DNA of 42,108 nt from an uncultured Verrucomicrobiota bacterium (GTDB lineage: Bacteria; Verrucomicrobiota; Verrucomicrobiia; Limisphaerales; JAJXZI01). The stretch's first letter is position 1. Each line of letters opens with the position of its first letter. Where the stretch lies: contig CAINDV010001020.1 of assembly GCA_903847485.1 (NCBI GenBank), forward strand, positions 1-42,108, given 5' to 3'. Shown in pieces: positions 1 to 9,900 of the stretch. Under the pieces are notes generated by a model. It saw nothing but the letters and a program-made list of their open reading frames with translations. It did no database searches and had not been told where the DNA came from. A program made the translations under genes and the position numbers.

Positions 1-629
1 CCAGTGCCAGCAAGGTCGCCAACGCTAACGAACCGTTCCACCCGGCATATTCCGGCACCCGGCATACTGCTACCTATGCCGTTCCCGGCATAGGCGTCAA
101 ACCACTGCTTGAGTTCCTGGCGATCACGGTTGCCGTCCACGATGAGGTTTAGCTCAATGTTGTTGCCAGCATTGCCGAGGCCGAGGCCGCGCACGGTGAA
201 GTTGGAACTGCCAAGGATGGCGTCTTCCACCCCAGCGGTGGCGACGTGATACATCTTTCCGTGAAGGAGGTTGGATTGCTTGATGGTTTTGATGTCCGCC
301 TTGCGCTCGATCCAGTCAGCGCATTCCCTGGCGACGCGCTTCTGCTGAAGCTTATTGGCAAGTTCCAAGCCGTCGGAATCAATGATGAAGGCCTTCTTCT
401 CAGTTTTACTCGGGTCGAGCCGGTTGACGAAGGACGGCTCGCCGAAGAGAAAGTCGAGGTGTTCGATGCAGTCTAATTCCACCTTGAGCGCGTCATAGGC
501 ATAGATGGTGAAGTAGGCCGAGACGATGGAAAGCTTCGATCCGTTCTGCGTTTTCGCCCGGAGGAAGTCGGCGACCGTTCCTCTGGTATGGTTGTCGCGC
601 AGGCCGGAGGTGTTAGTTGGCGTGGGCAT
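1..629 (-). CDS. Phospholipase D-like domain protein (N-terminal part, runs off left edge; possibly a PLD-helicase type protein)
   Basis: Manual minus-strand reading from ATG at 629: MPTPTNTSGLRDNHTRGTVADFLRAKTQNGSKLSIVSAYFTIYAYDAL...NLLHGKMYHVATAGVEDAILGSSNFTVRGLGLGNAGNNIELNLIVDGNRDRQELKQWFD. Has an HxK...GSSNFT HKD/PLD motif. Missing from the supplied ORF track, probably because it is open to the edge. Confidence 0.75.
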   Translation of the reverse strand, partial: MPTPTNTSGLRDNHTRGTVADFLRAKTQNGSKLSIVSAYFTIYAYDALKVELDCIEHLDFLFGEPSFVNRLDPSKTEKKAFIIDSDGLELANKLQQKRVARECADWIERKADIKTIKQSNLLHGKMYHVATAGVEDAILGSSNFTVRGLGLGNAGNNIELNLIVDGNRDRQELKQWFDAYAGNGIGSSMPGAGICRVERFVSVGDLAGT

Positions 630-785
630 TTAGTTGAGAGAGAAGTTTCCAGTGTTATTCGATGCTTTGGTGCGGCGGAGGGCAGTGTTCATGCGGTCGG
701 GTTCGCCGGGGATGGCGGTGGCACAATTCCAAAGACAGGTGCCGCAGTGGACGCATTTCTAGCGGGCGAAGGCCGGCATAGTGAA
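630..785 (-). pseudogene. Decayed copy of the ETF-QO C-terminal 4Fe-4S (FixX-like) tail
   Basis: Minus reading PAFAR*KCVHCGTCLWNCATAIPGEPDRMNTALRR... matches PAFDREKCVHCGACLWNCATAIPGEPDRMNIAFRA of the 1585..3513 gene; GAG (E) is TAG (stop) here. Its TAA stop directly abuts the ATG of the PLD ORF. Confidence 0.85.
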
Positions 786-798
786 TTGACAATAGAAC

Positions 799-1236
799 TC
801 AAAGCAAAACTCCTGGTTCAACATTGAAACGTCGGGCCAAGGTGCGAATGTGATCCACTGTCAGGCGGCGCTCTCCGCGCAGAAGTTTTGGGCCGAGCGA
901 ACGGTCGCTGCCCAATATCCGCGAAAGATCGGCGGCGGATAGTTCATGTTGTTCGAGTAAGAACTTGAGGGTGTCCAGCGGTGTGCTTTGGGGCCACTTT
1001 ACCTGCTTTCGGTCGTAGGCTTCAATGAAGGAGCTGACCGCTTCCAAATAGTCTGTTTGGTCGGGATTGAGGCGATCCTCGAAGCCTAGAAGGGATTCAA
1101 TGGCATTACAGGCGGCAGCGTAGTCCGAATCGTCATGGAGCGGGCGTGGGACATAGTGCTGGCAAAGCCCTGTGTAATCCTTCGGCAAAGTCACGAAGGA
1201 TTTGGGGCCGGCGTCGGTGCGAATGGTTGTTTTCAT
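799..1236 (-). CDS. higA: HigA-family antitoxin (XRE HTH)
   Basis: 145 aa; C-terminal HTH ELSAADLSRILGSDRSLGPKLLRGERRLTVDHIRTLARRFNVEPGVLL; start overlaps the higB stop by 4 nt. Confidence 0.85.
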   Translation of the reverse strand: MKTTIRTDAGPKSFVTLPKDYTGLCQHYVPRPLHDDSDYAAACNAIESLLGFEDRLNPDQTDYLEAVSSFIEAYDRKQVKWPQSTPLDTLKFLLEQHELSAADLSRILGSDRSLGPKLLRGERRLTVDHIRTLARRFNVEPGVLL

Positions 1237-1541
1237 AATTCATTCTTCCAGGTGTCTTGGCTGTATTCGGCATGGGTAAGAAATCGCAGGGCAAAGACCA
1301 TTCCCGTATTGAAATGGACGGCACATAGCAGACGAAACTCATTGCCGCCCACGTTGAACACCGCCACTTTACGCGCGCTTCTTACCGTGGCTAGGTCAGC
1401 GGACGGAAAGGTTTGGCGCATGTCCGCGAAGGAACCCCAACGGACGGGGCGCACTACTTTGACCCATTGGCGCATAGAGGAAGCCGCTCGCGCATGGTCG
1501 TTGGCCCACTGGCGGATGGTGCCTTCGGCGATGATTCGCAT
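1233..1541 (-). CDS. higB: HigB-family mRNA interferase toxin
   Basis: 102 aa; MRIIAEGTIRQWANDH...ADLATVRSARKVAVFNVGGNEFRLLCAVHFNTGMVFALRFLTHAEY, HigB-like; coupled to higA. Confidence 0.85.
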   Translation of the reverse strand: MRIIAEGTIRQWANDHARAASSMRQWVKVVRPVRWGSFADMRQTFPSADLATVRSARKVAVFNVGGNEFRLLCAVHFNTGMVFALRFLTHAEYSQDTWKNEL

Positions 1542-1584
1542 GGGGACAAATTGTCTTCGGCCAGCCTGGCAGTCAATTTGAAAC

Positions 1585-3513
1585 TCAATTCTCCGCCGAG
1601 TGCAATCCGCCGGTGCCGGCGCGGAAGGCGATGTTCATGCGGTCAGGTTCGCCGGGGATGGCGGTAGCACAATTCCAAAGACAGGCACCGCAATGGACGC
1701 ATTTCTCGCGGTCGAAGGCCGGCACGGGGCCTTCGCCGGGAGTTATGGCTTGTCCGCTACAAGCCTCGATGCAAACCTTGGTGCCGCACTGTTTGCATAA
1801 CTCCGGGTGGAGAAAGACGACATGGTCCGCATAGCCCGGCGGTGCCTGGACCTTACCGCCCATGAGCAAGGCGTCTTGATGGGAGACGAGTAACTGTCCA
1901 TCATAGGGAATCGCCGGCCAGCCGACCTTGTCCATCAGGGCACCGTGGAGTGAGACGCTCTTGGCGCGACATTCCTCGCGGAGGCGGGCGATCTCGTCGG
2001 GTGATATGCGGTCGCGGTAGTAGTCTTCGAGACTCGGAATGCGCTGCCAAGGCGGCACTGGCTCACTGCTTAGGTTGAGACGGCCGTCTGTCAGGCCCGC
2101 CAGTGCCATGCCGATCATGCCGCGGACGACGCCGTGTTGGAAGCCATCGCGTGATTTCTCGGCGGCAATGGCTTCGGCTTCGACCCAACTGGCGCGACGG
2201 AGTTGCACGTAGGTTTCGTCGAGATTTTGCTTGGTGAAAGGTTTCTTCGCTTTGAGCAATTCCAGGACGGCTTGGGCCAATTGAGCGCCGGTGGTCCAGG
2301 CTTCGTCCACGCCAGAGCCGGTGAGGACGTTGGTGCTGCCGCTACATTCGCCGATGCGGGCGTAACCGTCGCCGGTAAGATGCGGTTCGCCGCGGCGGCC
2401 GGATTCGCCGAGGGTCTTGGCACCCCAGGAGCGGAGCTTGCCGCCCTGGAGATATTGCCAGAGGTAGGGATGAAGCATCCAGTGTTGGAGATAGCGATAG
2501 GCGGTGCGCGCGGGGTTGTCGAACCACGACGGCACAAAGATGCCGAGCGACGCGACACGATCGGGGTGGACGTAGAGGAAGCCGAATATCTCTGGTTCGG
2601 GATAGCCAAAGGTGTGCAGCACTGTGCCCGGCTTGAGAGTCGTGTCTGCGGGCAAGTCCACCACGAACTTCATGCCGATGGCCCAATCGCGGGTGTGATG
2701 GCCTTCGGGCATACCGAAGTGGGCGTCCAATTGCTGGCCGATGGCACCGACGGGGCCATCCCCGATAACCGTGAGGGCAGCGCGGATGTCCATGCCGGGC
2801 GTGAAACCGTCGCCGGGGCGGCCTTGTTTGTCCACGCCTTGATCGAGCAGGCGGACGCCGACGACCTTTCGGCCATTAGTGGCACAGGCATCTTGCCTGT
2901 GCGTTGTTTCTGTAACACACAGGCAAGATGCCTGTGCCACTTCCTCGATCAACACTTCCGACACCGGCGTGCCGGGCCAGATTTGCACGGTGCCGGTGCC
3001 TTGCACTTGCGCGCCGACCCATTGCATGAACTGCCCCATAGAAAACACCAGTCCGCCGGTCTTATGGAGGAAACCCGGGGTCCAAGGTAACTCGACCGCA
3101 CTTTGCGAGCAGGGCAGCGCCCATTGCAGCAGCTTGACCATTTCATCCGCCGCGCCGAGGGCCATCGAACGGCGGCTGGCACCCACCGGGTCGAGCAGAT
3201 AGAGCACCTTCTCCTCACCGACGGGCGCGGACATGGGAATGCCGGCGTGGTCAAGGTCGGGGAAAGTGGCGCGCAAGCCGCGGGCTTTGGTGACGACGCC
3301 GGAGACGCCGAAGCCGATGTCATCGGCGCGCTCGTAACAGAGCACTTGCGGTGGCAGGCCGGGCATGACGGCGCTTTCGACGGCGGGGGTGCCGTCGGGA
3401 TTGACGAGTTGCTGGGACAGCGTGGCGAGGAAGCCTGCCGTCGCCGGCCCGAAGCCGACGCAGACGATGTCCACATCCATGCGCTGACGTTCTACGATGG
3501 GTTCGGTGCTCAT
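1585..3513 (-). CDS. Electron-transfer-flavoprotein:ubiquinone oxidoreductase-like FAD protein with C-terminal 4Fe-4S domain
   Basis: N-terminal FAD-binding region DIVCVGFGPATAGFLATLS; GSGVDEAWTTGAQLA; C-terminal CKQCGTKVCIEACSGQAI...KCVHCGACLWNC and tail GTGGLHSAEN. Confidence 0.8.
   Translation of the reverse strand: MSTEPIVERQRMDVDIVCVGFGPATAGFLATLSQQLVNPDGTPAVESAVMPGLPPQVLCYERADDIGFGVSGVVTKARGLRATFPDLDHAGIPMSAPVGEEKVLYLLDPVGASRRSMALGAADEMVKLLQWALPCSQSAVELPWTPGFLHKTGGLVFSMGQFMQWVGAQVQGTGTVQIWPGTPVSEVLIEEVAQASCLCVTETTHRQDACATNGRKVVGVRLLDQGVDKQGRPGDGFTPGMDIRAALTVIGDGPVGAIGQQLDAHFGMPEGHHTRDWAIGMKFVVDLPADTTLKPGTVLHTFGYPEPEIFGFLYVHPDRVASLGIFVPSWFDNPARTAYRYLQHWMLHPYLWQYLQGGKLRSWGAKTLGESGRRGEPHLTGDGYARIGECSGSTNVLTGSGVDEAWTTGAQLAQAVLELLKAKKPFTKQNLDETYVQLRRASWVEAEAIAAEKSRDGFQHGVVRGMIGMALAGLTDGRLNLSSEPVPPWQRIPSLEDYYRDRISPDEIARLREECRAKSVSLHGALMDKVGWPAIPYDGQLLVSHQDALLMGGKVQAPPGYADHVVFLHPELCKQCGTKVCIEACSGQAITPGEGPVPAFDREKCVHCGACLWNCATAIPGEPDRMNIAFRAGTGGLHSAEN
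2878..2941. repeat. Intragenic perfect palindrome inserted in frame in the ETF-QO-like gene
   Basis: AGTGGCACAGGCATCTTGCCTGTG / CACAGGCAAGATGCCTGTGCCACT, 24-bp perfect arms, 16-bp loop; each arm also contains CACAGGCA-TCT-TGCCTGTG. Encodes AQASCLCVTETTHRQDACAT within the ORF. Confidence 0.95.
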
Positions 3514-3582
3514 TGAAATAACTAGGTGTTGCGGTCAAAGGGCGGCGAATGATTGCGTCACCGACAGTGTCTTGGCAAGCGC

Positions 3583-4833
3583 CTACTCTGGCGTCTTGGG
3601 AAGCGGTGCCAGCAGCGGGTCCAACGAGTGCCGGTGGATGCCGAAGAAGTCTTTGAAGCGCAGAATGCGCTCCCGGGCCGCAGTGTCGCGGAAAGGTTCA
3701 CCGACTTTCACCGCCGCCAGCATGAGATTTTTGGGCGTGTGCTCGGAGGCGACGAACTCAATCAACTTCACCCGGTAGCCGGCCCATTCCAGGAACAGCG
3801 CCCGCAAGCCATCGGTCGCCCATTCCGCCATGCGCTCCGCCATGAGGCCGTGGCGCAAGACCTCAGCCAGCGGTTGCGGTTGGCCGAGTTGCGGCCGCAC
3901 TTCCTGGTGACAACACGGAGCCACCACCAGCAAGCGCGCCCGCGCCTCGACGCCGCGCCGGAGGGCGTCGTCGGTGGCGGTGTTGCAGGCGTGCAAAGCG
4001 ATGAGAGCGTCCAGCAGCGGCAGCTCGGCGGAAGCAATATCGCCAGTCACAAAGGTCAAGCCCGCCGCGCCGATGCGTACCGCCACGGAGTTGGCTCCGG
4101 CGGTCAGTTCCGGGCGCGTCTCTACTCCAAGGACGCAGACTGGTCGCTGCCACACGCGGTGGAACAAGTGCCACGCGCCGAAGGTCAGATAACCTTTGCC
4201 ACAACCCATGTCGGCGACAGTGAGGAGCGGCGCGTCTGCGACCGCCGGAGCGCCGGCCCAGCCGCAATCGGCGGCGAGGTGCGCGAGAATTTCTAAGTAA
4301 CGACTGATCTGGTGATGCTTGTCTGCCATCGCGGGACGGATCCTGCCACTGACGTCGGCGATGCCCAGGCCTTCCAGCCAGTCGCGGGCGGAGGCGTCGA
4401 GGAAGGAATGCTTCGCCTCGTCGTGCGAACGCGGTGGGGCAGTCTTGGTCCCCGGGCGGTGAGTAACGAGGTGGACCTCACCGCGAGCGGGGATTCCCAA
4501 TTGCCAGTCCCGCCGGGTAGTGGCTAGGTGGGCGTTGCGGAAAGTGACGCCGAGTTGCGCCCGCACCCAGGCCAGCCCCTCGGTCAGCGGCAGATTACGC
4601 GTCACATCGCGCTGAGGCTGCCGGAACGTGAGCGAGAGGTGCGGCACAGCTTTGAGATCAATCAGGCGGATTAGGATTTTGCCGACGCTGGCCAGTTCGC
4701 CGGTGGCGGGCGCGACCGGGCTGGAAAGCGTGACCCGGACCAGCGAATCATCTGCGCAACTGGCGGCGAGTTGCGCGAGGAAACGTTCAACGGCAGAGGG
4801 TGTGGCACTCAGTGGCGCGACGATTTCGTTCAT
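3583..4833 (-). CDS. Class I SAM-dependent methyltransferase
   Basis: VADMGCGKGYLTFGAWHLF (SAM motif I), LLDALIALHACNTATDDAL, LLVVAPCCHQEVRPQL. ORF open to 4920; internal start MNEIVAP at 4833 is more likely. Confidence 0.7.
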   Translation of the reverse strand: MNEIVAPLSATPSAVERFLAQLAASCADDSLVRVTLSSPVAPATGELASVGKILIRLIDLKAVPHLSLTFRQPQRDVTRNLPLTEGLAWVRAQLGVTFRNAHLATTRRDWQLGIPARGEVHLVTHRPGTKTAPPRSHDEAKHSFLDASARDWLEGLGIADVSGRIRPAMADKHHQISRYLEILAHLAADCGWAGAPAVADAPLLTVADMGCGKGYLTFGAWHLFHRVWQRPVCVLGVETRPELTAGANSVAVRIGAAGLTFVTGDIASAELPLLDALIALHACNTATDDALRRGVEARARLLVVAPCCHQEVRPQLGQPQPLAEVLRHGLMAERMAEWATDGLRALFLEWAGYRVKLIEFVASEHTPKNLMLAAVKVGEPFRDTAARERILRFKDFFGIHRHSLDPLLAPLPKTPE

Positions 4834-5081
4834 GGCAATAGTTTCATCGCACCGGCTGGAAGCGGCAAGCGCCAAGTCGGGGAACCGGCGATTTTGTTGC
4901 CCTTCCGAACACTTGGACAAGTATCCGAACAGCAGGGAGGGATGTCCAGATAGTGAGCTGACCCGGAGGTTAGCCTACAGTTCCGCCAGCCAGGGCAATG
5001 GATCGTAAGTCTGTTCAAGGGAGGCTCGCGGTTGACCGGCGGATGGTCTGCGGGGACGGGCGGGAGTTCAGCATAGGGGAA

Positions 5082-6953
5082 CTAACGCCTCGGTGTTTTC
5101 GTGCTTTTCGTCAGACCGTGAAGGGCTTTCTTGACGGACCAATCATTTCGCTGCAACGCACCCTCCGCAAGCTGGCGTGCCACACCGGTCAATTCCTGCA
5201 CGATACGAATGGCGCGGTCGCACAACTTGGCATTCGTGGGCCGCACCTCCACCATCAGGTTTTCGACCACCTTTCCCAACTGCACCATAGACAAGGTCGT
5301 CAAGATATTGAGCAGGAGTTTCGTGGCGGTGCCCGCCTTCAGTCGGGTGGAACCGGTTAGTATCTCCGGTCCTATGGCCGGCGCGATGACGAGTGTTGGC
5401 CGGGTTCCGCGTTTGAACACAAGGTTGGGATTGAAGCAGATAAGAATCGTGGTGGCACCTAACTCGCGCGCCGCGTGCAGCGCGCCCCAGACGAACGGAG
5501 TGCGTCCACTGGCGGCGATGCCCACCACCACATCTTTCCGGCAAACACCGCGGCGGCGCAGGGCCTGTGCGCCGTCGGCGACGTCGTCTTCCGCATCCTC
5601 CTGCGCGCCGTGCCAAGCCTGATCGCCCCCGGCCACAATGGCTTGAGTCATCTCCGGCGAGACACTGAACGTGGGCGGGCATTCATAGGCATCCAGTGCT
5701 CCCAGACGACCGCTCGTCCCGGCCCCGACATAGAACAGTCGGCCGCCGCTACGAAAGGCACGAACCGTGAGTAGAACCGCCTGACTGATTTTCTTTTGCT
5801 CGCGCAGGAGCACCGCCGGAATGGTGGCATCCTCACTGAGCATGAGGCGGATGGCCGCAGCGACTGACATCTGATCTAGCTTGCGCGAGAGCGGATGGCG
5901 CTGCTCCGTGGGCGAGAGACCCCTAGACTGGGGAATCAAATCGGCCGCCGCAGTTGGACGCGGCGTCACCTCGCATTCAGGAACAGCACAAGGTTGTTTC
6001 GCTGACTGATAAGAGGGCGCTTCACTCTGTTGCTGCGCCAGTTGCACCGCTCCCCAGGCACCCTCGCGGGCCAGCAATTTCACCACCGCCCCGGGCCAGT
6101 CGGCCCTAAGCCGGTTCCCCACCTGGCGAGCGAAGCCGGGTTGCTTCTGGAGGACACTGCCGGTGAGCACAAACTCAACTGGGCGGCCCTTCTGCGATAG
6201 GCGGCGCGCGCAGGCGATGGCGTTATGCGAAATCATCTCTACGGACTCAGCCAGAATTTCCAGCGCAATTCTGTCGCGCTCCGCCGCAGCCGCAAATAGC
6301 TCGACGGTCAGAGCGGCCAGCGCGGCTTTATCCGCCTCGCTGGCCCAGGCAATAAGTTGGTTCGGCGATTCTAACTCCAGCACGCGGAGGCATCGCTGGC
6401 CCAGTGCGGGCCAAGTGCCGGTTTCATCAAACGTCCGAAAAACGGCCTGCAGCGTGCGCAGAGCGATGTCATAGCCGCTGCCCCGGTCACCGAGTAGGTG
6501 TCCCCAGCCGCCAGTCAGCACTTTCCCGCCCTGCGCGCTTTGTCCGTAGCACGAGGCCCCGGTGCCACTGATGACAATGACGCGCACTATCTTGGCGGCG
6601 CTCGACTTGTCGCTCGCGGCCGCGAGGGCCGTCTCCAGATCGTTGCCCGCCCAGCACGGGACCGCTGGCCAGATGTGGGTCGCCGCAGCCCGAATACGCT
6701 CCCGGTCTTTCTCGTCCAGCGCCCCCGCCATGCCAATACCGAGCGCTGTCGGGAGCGGCGTCTGACGAGCAATGTTCTGTAGCAGACCGAGCAATTGAGC
6801 TTCACTCAGCAGCCGTAGGTTAGCCGGGGCATTCTCTTCTATCCGCTGCCGGCACTGGCCGTTGGCATCAGCGAGAATAGCCACGCTCTTAGTCGCACCA
6901 GCATCAATTCCGAGAAACAGCGGGATGGGGCGCGGCGTGAGTTTCGATGTCAT
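5082..6953 (-). CDS. murQ: Fusion: N-acetylglucosamine kinase-like (BadF/BadG family) + N-acetylmuramic acid 6-phosphate etherase (MurQ)
   Basis: N-terminus LFLGIDAGATKSVAILADANG (ASKHA ATPase); C-terminus GGRLFYVGAGTSGRLGALDAYECPPTFSVSPEMTQAIVAGGDQAWHGAQEDAEDD...GIAASGRTPFV (MurQ SIS domain). Confidence 0.9.
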   Translation of the reverse strand: MTSKLTPRPIPLFLGIDAGATKSVAILADANGQCRQRIEENAPANLRLLSEAQLLGLLQNIARQTPLPTALGIGMAGALDEKDRERIRAAATHIWPAVPCWAGNDLETALAAASDKSSAAKIVRVIVISGTGASCYGQSAQGGKVLTGGWGHLLGDRGSGYDIALRTLQAVFRTFDETGTWPALGQRCLRVLELESPNQLIAWASEADKAALAALTVELFAAAAERDRIALEILAESVEMISHNAIACARRLSQKGRPVEFVLTGSVLQKQPGFARQVGNRLRADWPGAVVKLLAREGAWGAVQLAQQQSEAPSYQSAKQPCAVPECEVTPRPTAAADLIPQSRGLSPTEQRHPLSRKLDQMSVAAAIRLMLSEDATIPAVLLREQKKISQAVLLTVRAFRSGGRLFYVGAGTSGRLGALDAYECPPTFSVSPEMTQAIVAGGDQAWHGAQEDAEDDVADGAQALRRRGVCRKDVVVGIAASGRTPFVWGALHAARELGATTILICFNPNLVFKRGTRPTLVIAPAIGPEILTGSTRLKAGTATKLLLNILTTLSMVQLGKVVENLMVEVRPTNAKLCDRAIRIVQELTGVARQLAEGALQRNDWSVKKALHGLTKSTKTPRR

Positions 6954-6997
6954 GCGGGCAATGACTAAAGGGTAAATGCTCTTGCGGTGGTCTGTTG

Positions 6998-9900
6998 CTA
7001 CTTAGTCTCGTCCACGATGAGTTCGACGATGTGGACGGAAGGATTGGCGCTGTTCTTGAGCAGGTTAATGCGGACGTAGCGGGCGTCTGTCTTTGGAAAC
7101 TTCCCGGAGTAACCATTGGCCGTCGCGCGAATTTGATTTTCGGAAAAATCCAGCACCTTGTTCCAGTGCTGGCCGTCCACAGAGACCTCGGCGTTCCATT
7201 GGTAGTAACGACCGCCGTCCCAGTAAGTGATAACGTTGATGAAATTGATTGGTTGGACCTTTTCCAAATCCACCTGTAGCCACTGCGGCGCGGGGCCTCC
7301 GTCCCAGTAACTCTCCGCATTGTCGGCTTGGCCGTCCACGGCGACCTTGGGAGCTTGGCCGTTCGTTGGATCCGGTGATGGCCCGACAGTAACTGGCTTG
7401 CCCGTGGCAAGGTTAGGCCGCGAGGGAATCTTGCTGCGAAACCAACTGCCCACGAGATAGCCTTGCTGTCCACCTTGGCTATCAAAAAGTCCGGCGCGCA
7501 AATACACCGTTTTGTCCACGGTGATGGCCCCGACATAAGTCTGCCAATGTTCGTTGGGCAGGCTGTTGTCGAGAGTATATTTTAACGTCAGCCCTGGACG
7601 ATTAGGACGGAGTGTCAAGGTGAGCGGTTCGGTGAAGGTGTTCTCGTCGCCGACAAACTTGCTCTGCGCCTGAATAGTGACGGTATGCACGAGCTTCTCG
7701 AGCAGGGCATCCGTGTGCGCGAGCCGCGCTTTGAACTCGGCTAAGGTGCCGCCAGCCTGCGGATTCCAGGCGCGTTCGGCCACCAGCGCGAGCCGGTCCC
7801 GCAGACTCTGAATCTCGATGTTCTCAGGGTTTTCCCACGAACAAAGCTGCGTGCCCATCAGCTTCGCGGAGTCAGTAAGGGTGGTGTAATCGGTGGCACC
7901 TTCCCGGCCGAATTTCGGCAGCGCCCAGTCGAACAGGAACTCCAGCGACTTCTTGTTGTCGCGCACGATGTAGAGGGGTGTCCAGGTGGCATTGGCGACC
8001 GCATAGCCGCTCTTCACGATATCGTTCGGGTTACGGCCCTGCGACCACACCATGACCAGCGCGTCCTTCGGAAGCGGATAGGCGCCGCCGGTATTCCAGG
8101 CTTCTTCCCAGACGATGGTCTTCTTGCCGCGTTTCGCGACGACCGCGTGCAGATCAACGATGAATTTGCAATAGAGATCGTGGACGCTCTTGATGCCGAA
8201 CTTCGCCTGAGCCTCCTTGTATTCCGCCGTCTGATCCAGCCCGCCGAGGCCCACTTCGTCCGCGCCTAAGTGGATGTAGGGAGTGCTTTGGAAGACATCC
8301 ATCACCTCGTTCATCAGTACGGTGAGTGCTGCGAGGGTCTTGGGACTGGCGATGTTGACCGTCGAGCCGTTGCCGGGAAGTCCGAAGATGTCCTGGGCAT
8401 CGGCGATAAGTCGGCCGGAATGGCCGGGCAGGTCTATCTCCGGCACGAGATAGACGCCGCGTTCCTGCGCGAACCGCTCCAGCGCTTTCATCTCACCAAG
8501 AGTATAGGGCGTGATGTGCGACTTAGATGCCGGTTCGAAGCGGGCGAACTCCTGGTTGCTCTTGCCGAGGTGCGGAAACTTCGTGGACGGAAACATGAAT
8601 AACTGGTCGTCCGTTAGATGAAGGTGAAGGTAACGAATCTTGTACAGGCGGCACAACTCAATCACCTGCTTGATGCCGCCCGGCGAATGATACTTGCGGG
8701 CAAGGTCAATCAGCGCCCCGCGAAACGGATACGCCGGCTCATCCGCAATGTTCACCAGGGGCACGGTCAGTATGTCGTTCGCGACGCGTAACGCTTGCAA
8801 CAGTGTCACCGTGCCCGAAGCGACACTCTGGTAGCTACCTCCTTTCACGGTAGCCAAATCCTTCACTTCCAAAGTGTAGGCCTCGCCCTTCACGTCTGGA
8901 TCGAGTTGGAGCACTAAATCGCCCGGCTCACCTTTGCCTGAGCCAGTGGCCAGTCGGACGCCGGTGGTAAGAAAGATGTCGTCGGCGAGAACTTTTGCCA
9001 GCGGTGCCAGTTCTGTGCTGGTGGCAAGAATGCGGCTGCCTTTGGTCAAGGTAAGTGATCCTTGGCCCAGTGTCAGTCTTCTGGGCCACGGAACCAACTG
9101 CGGACTTCCTTCCGTCAGGGTAGTCTCCGGAGCAGTGTCCAAGGCTTGCCACACTAAAGTCACAGTGTCCGCCACCTCCTTCACCGTCAGTTCTCTCTTA
9201 TTCCAGTCAATCCTGCCCAAGGCCGCGCGAGTCTCCTTGGCAATCGGCAGCTTCCACTCTCCGGCAAACACCTGGCTAAGATCCTTTTGCGCCGCCACAC
9301 TGGCGCACAACAACCAATACCAGCACTGGTGCAACGCCCCCTCCTTGGTGCCGGGGTTGGAGGTGGGACAAGCGGCTAACTCGTGGAAGAACCGCTTTAC
9401 CCAGGCATCTCCGCCATTCTCGCGACGTAGCCGCAGCATGGCGGAGGCGTAACGCACCGGCTGGTCGGACGGTTCGATTACCTGCCCGCTCCGATCCTTG
9501 ATGCGGCTCACCTTTTCTCCCACCCCAGTGCTCATGGTAAACAGATCGAGGAAGGTCAGCCCGCTCGTGGAAAACAGTGGCTCCACTCCCTCGATCACCT
9601 TCCGTGTTTGTGCATCCGTATCTTCGTATTTCAGCGTGTCCATGCAGACATAGCGCATAAACACTGCAACCCCGGTGATATAGCACGAATGGCGGTCGCC
9701 GAAGGTGTAAAAGTTCCGTCCCATTTCGTAAAACACGTAATGCGGCATGGCTTGGGGGTGGGTTTTGAGTTCGGGATAATTGTGGTCGTAGAACATCGCC
9801 AGTTCAATCCCCGTGGCCCCGACATAGCCACAACCCGCCCCACAGGTCAGCTCGTATCGAGGGACGGCCGCGATGGTGACTTTGCCCTCGAATTGTCGCA

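Noticed and set aside
2203-3090. 295-aa plus-strand ORF antisense to the ETF-QO-like gene
   Set aside because: Lies fully opposite a motif-supported CDS in high-GC DNA; no recognisable motif. Typical shadow ORF.
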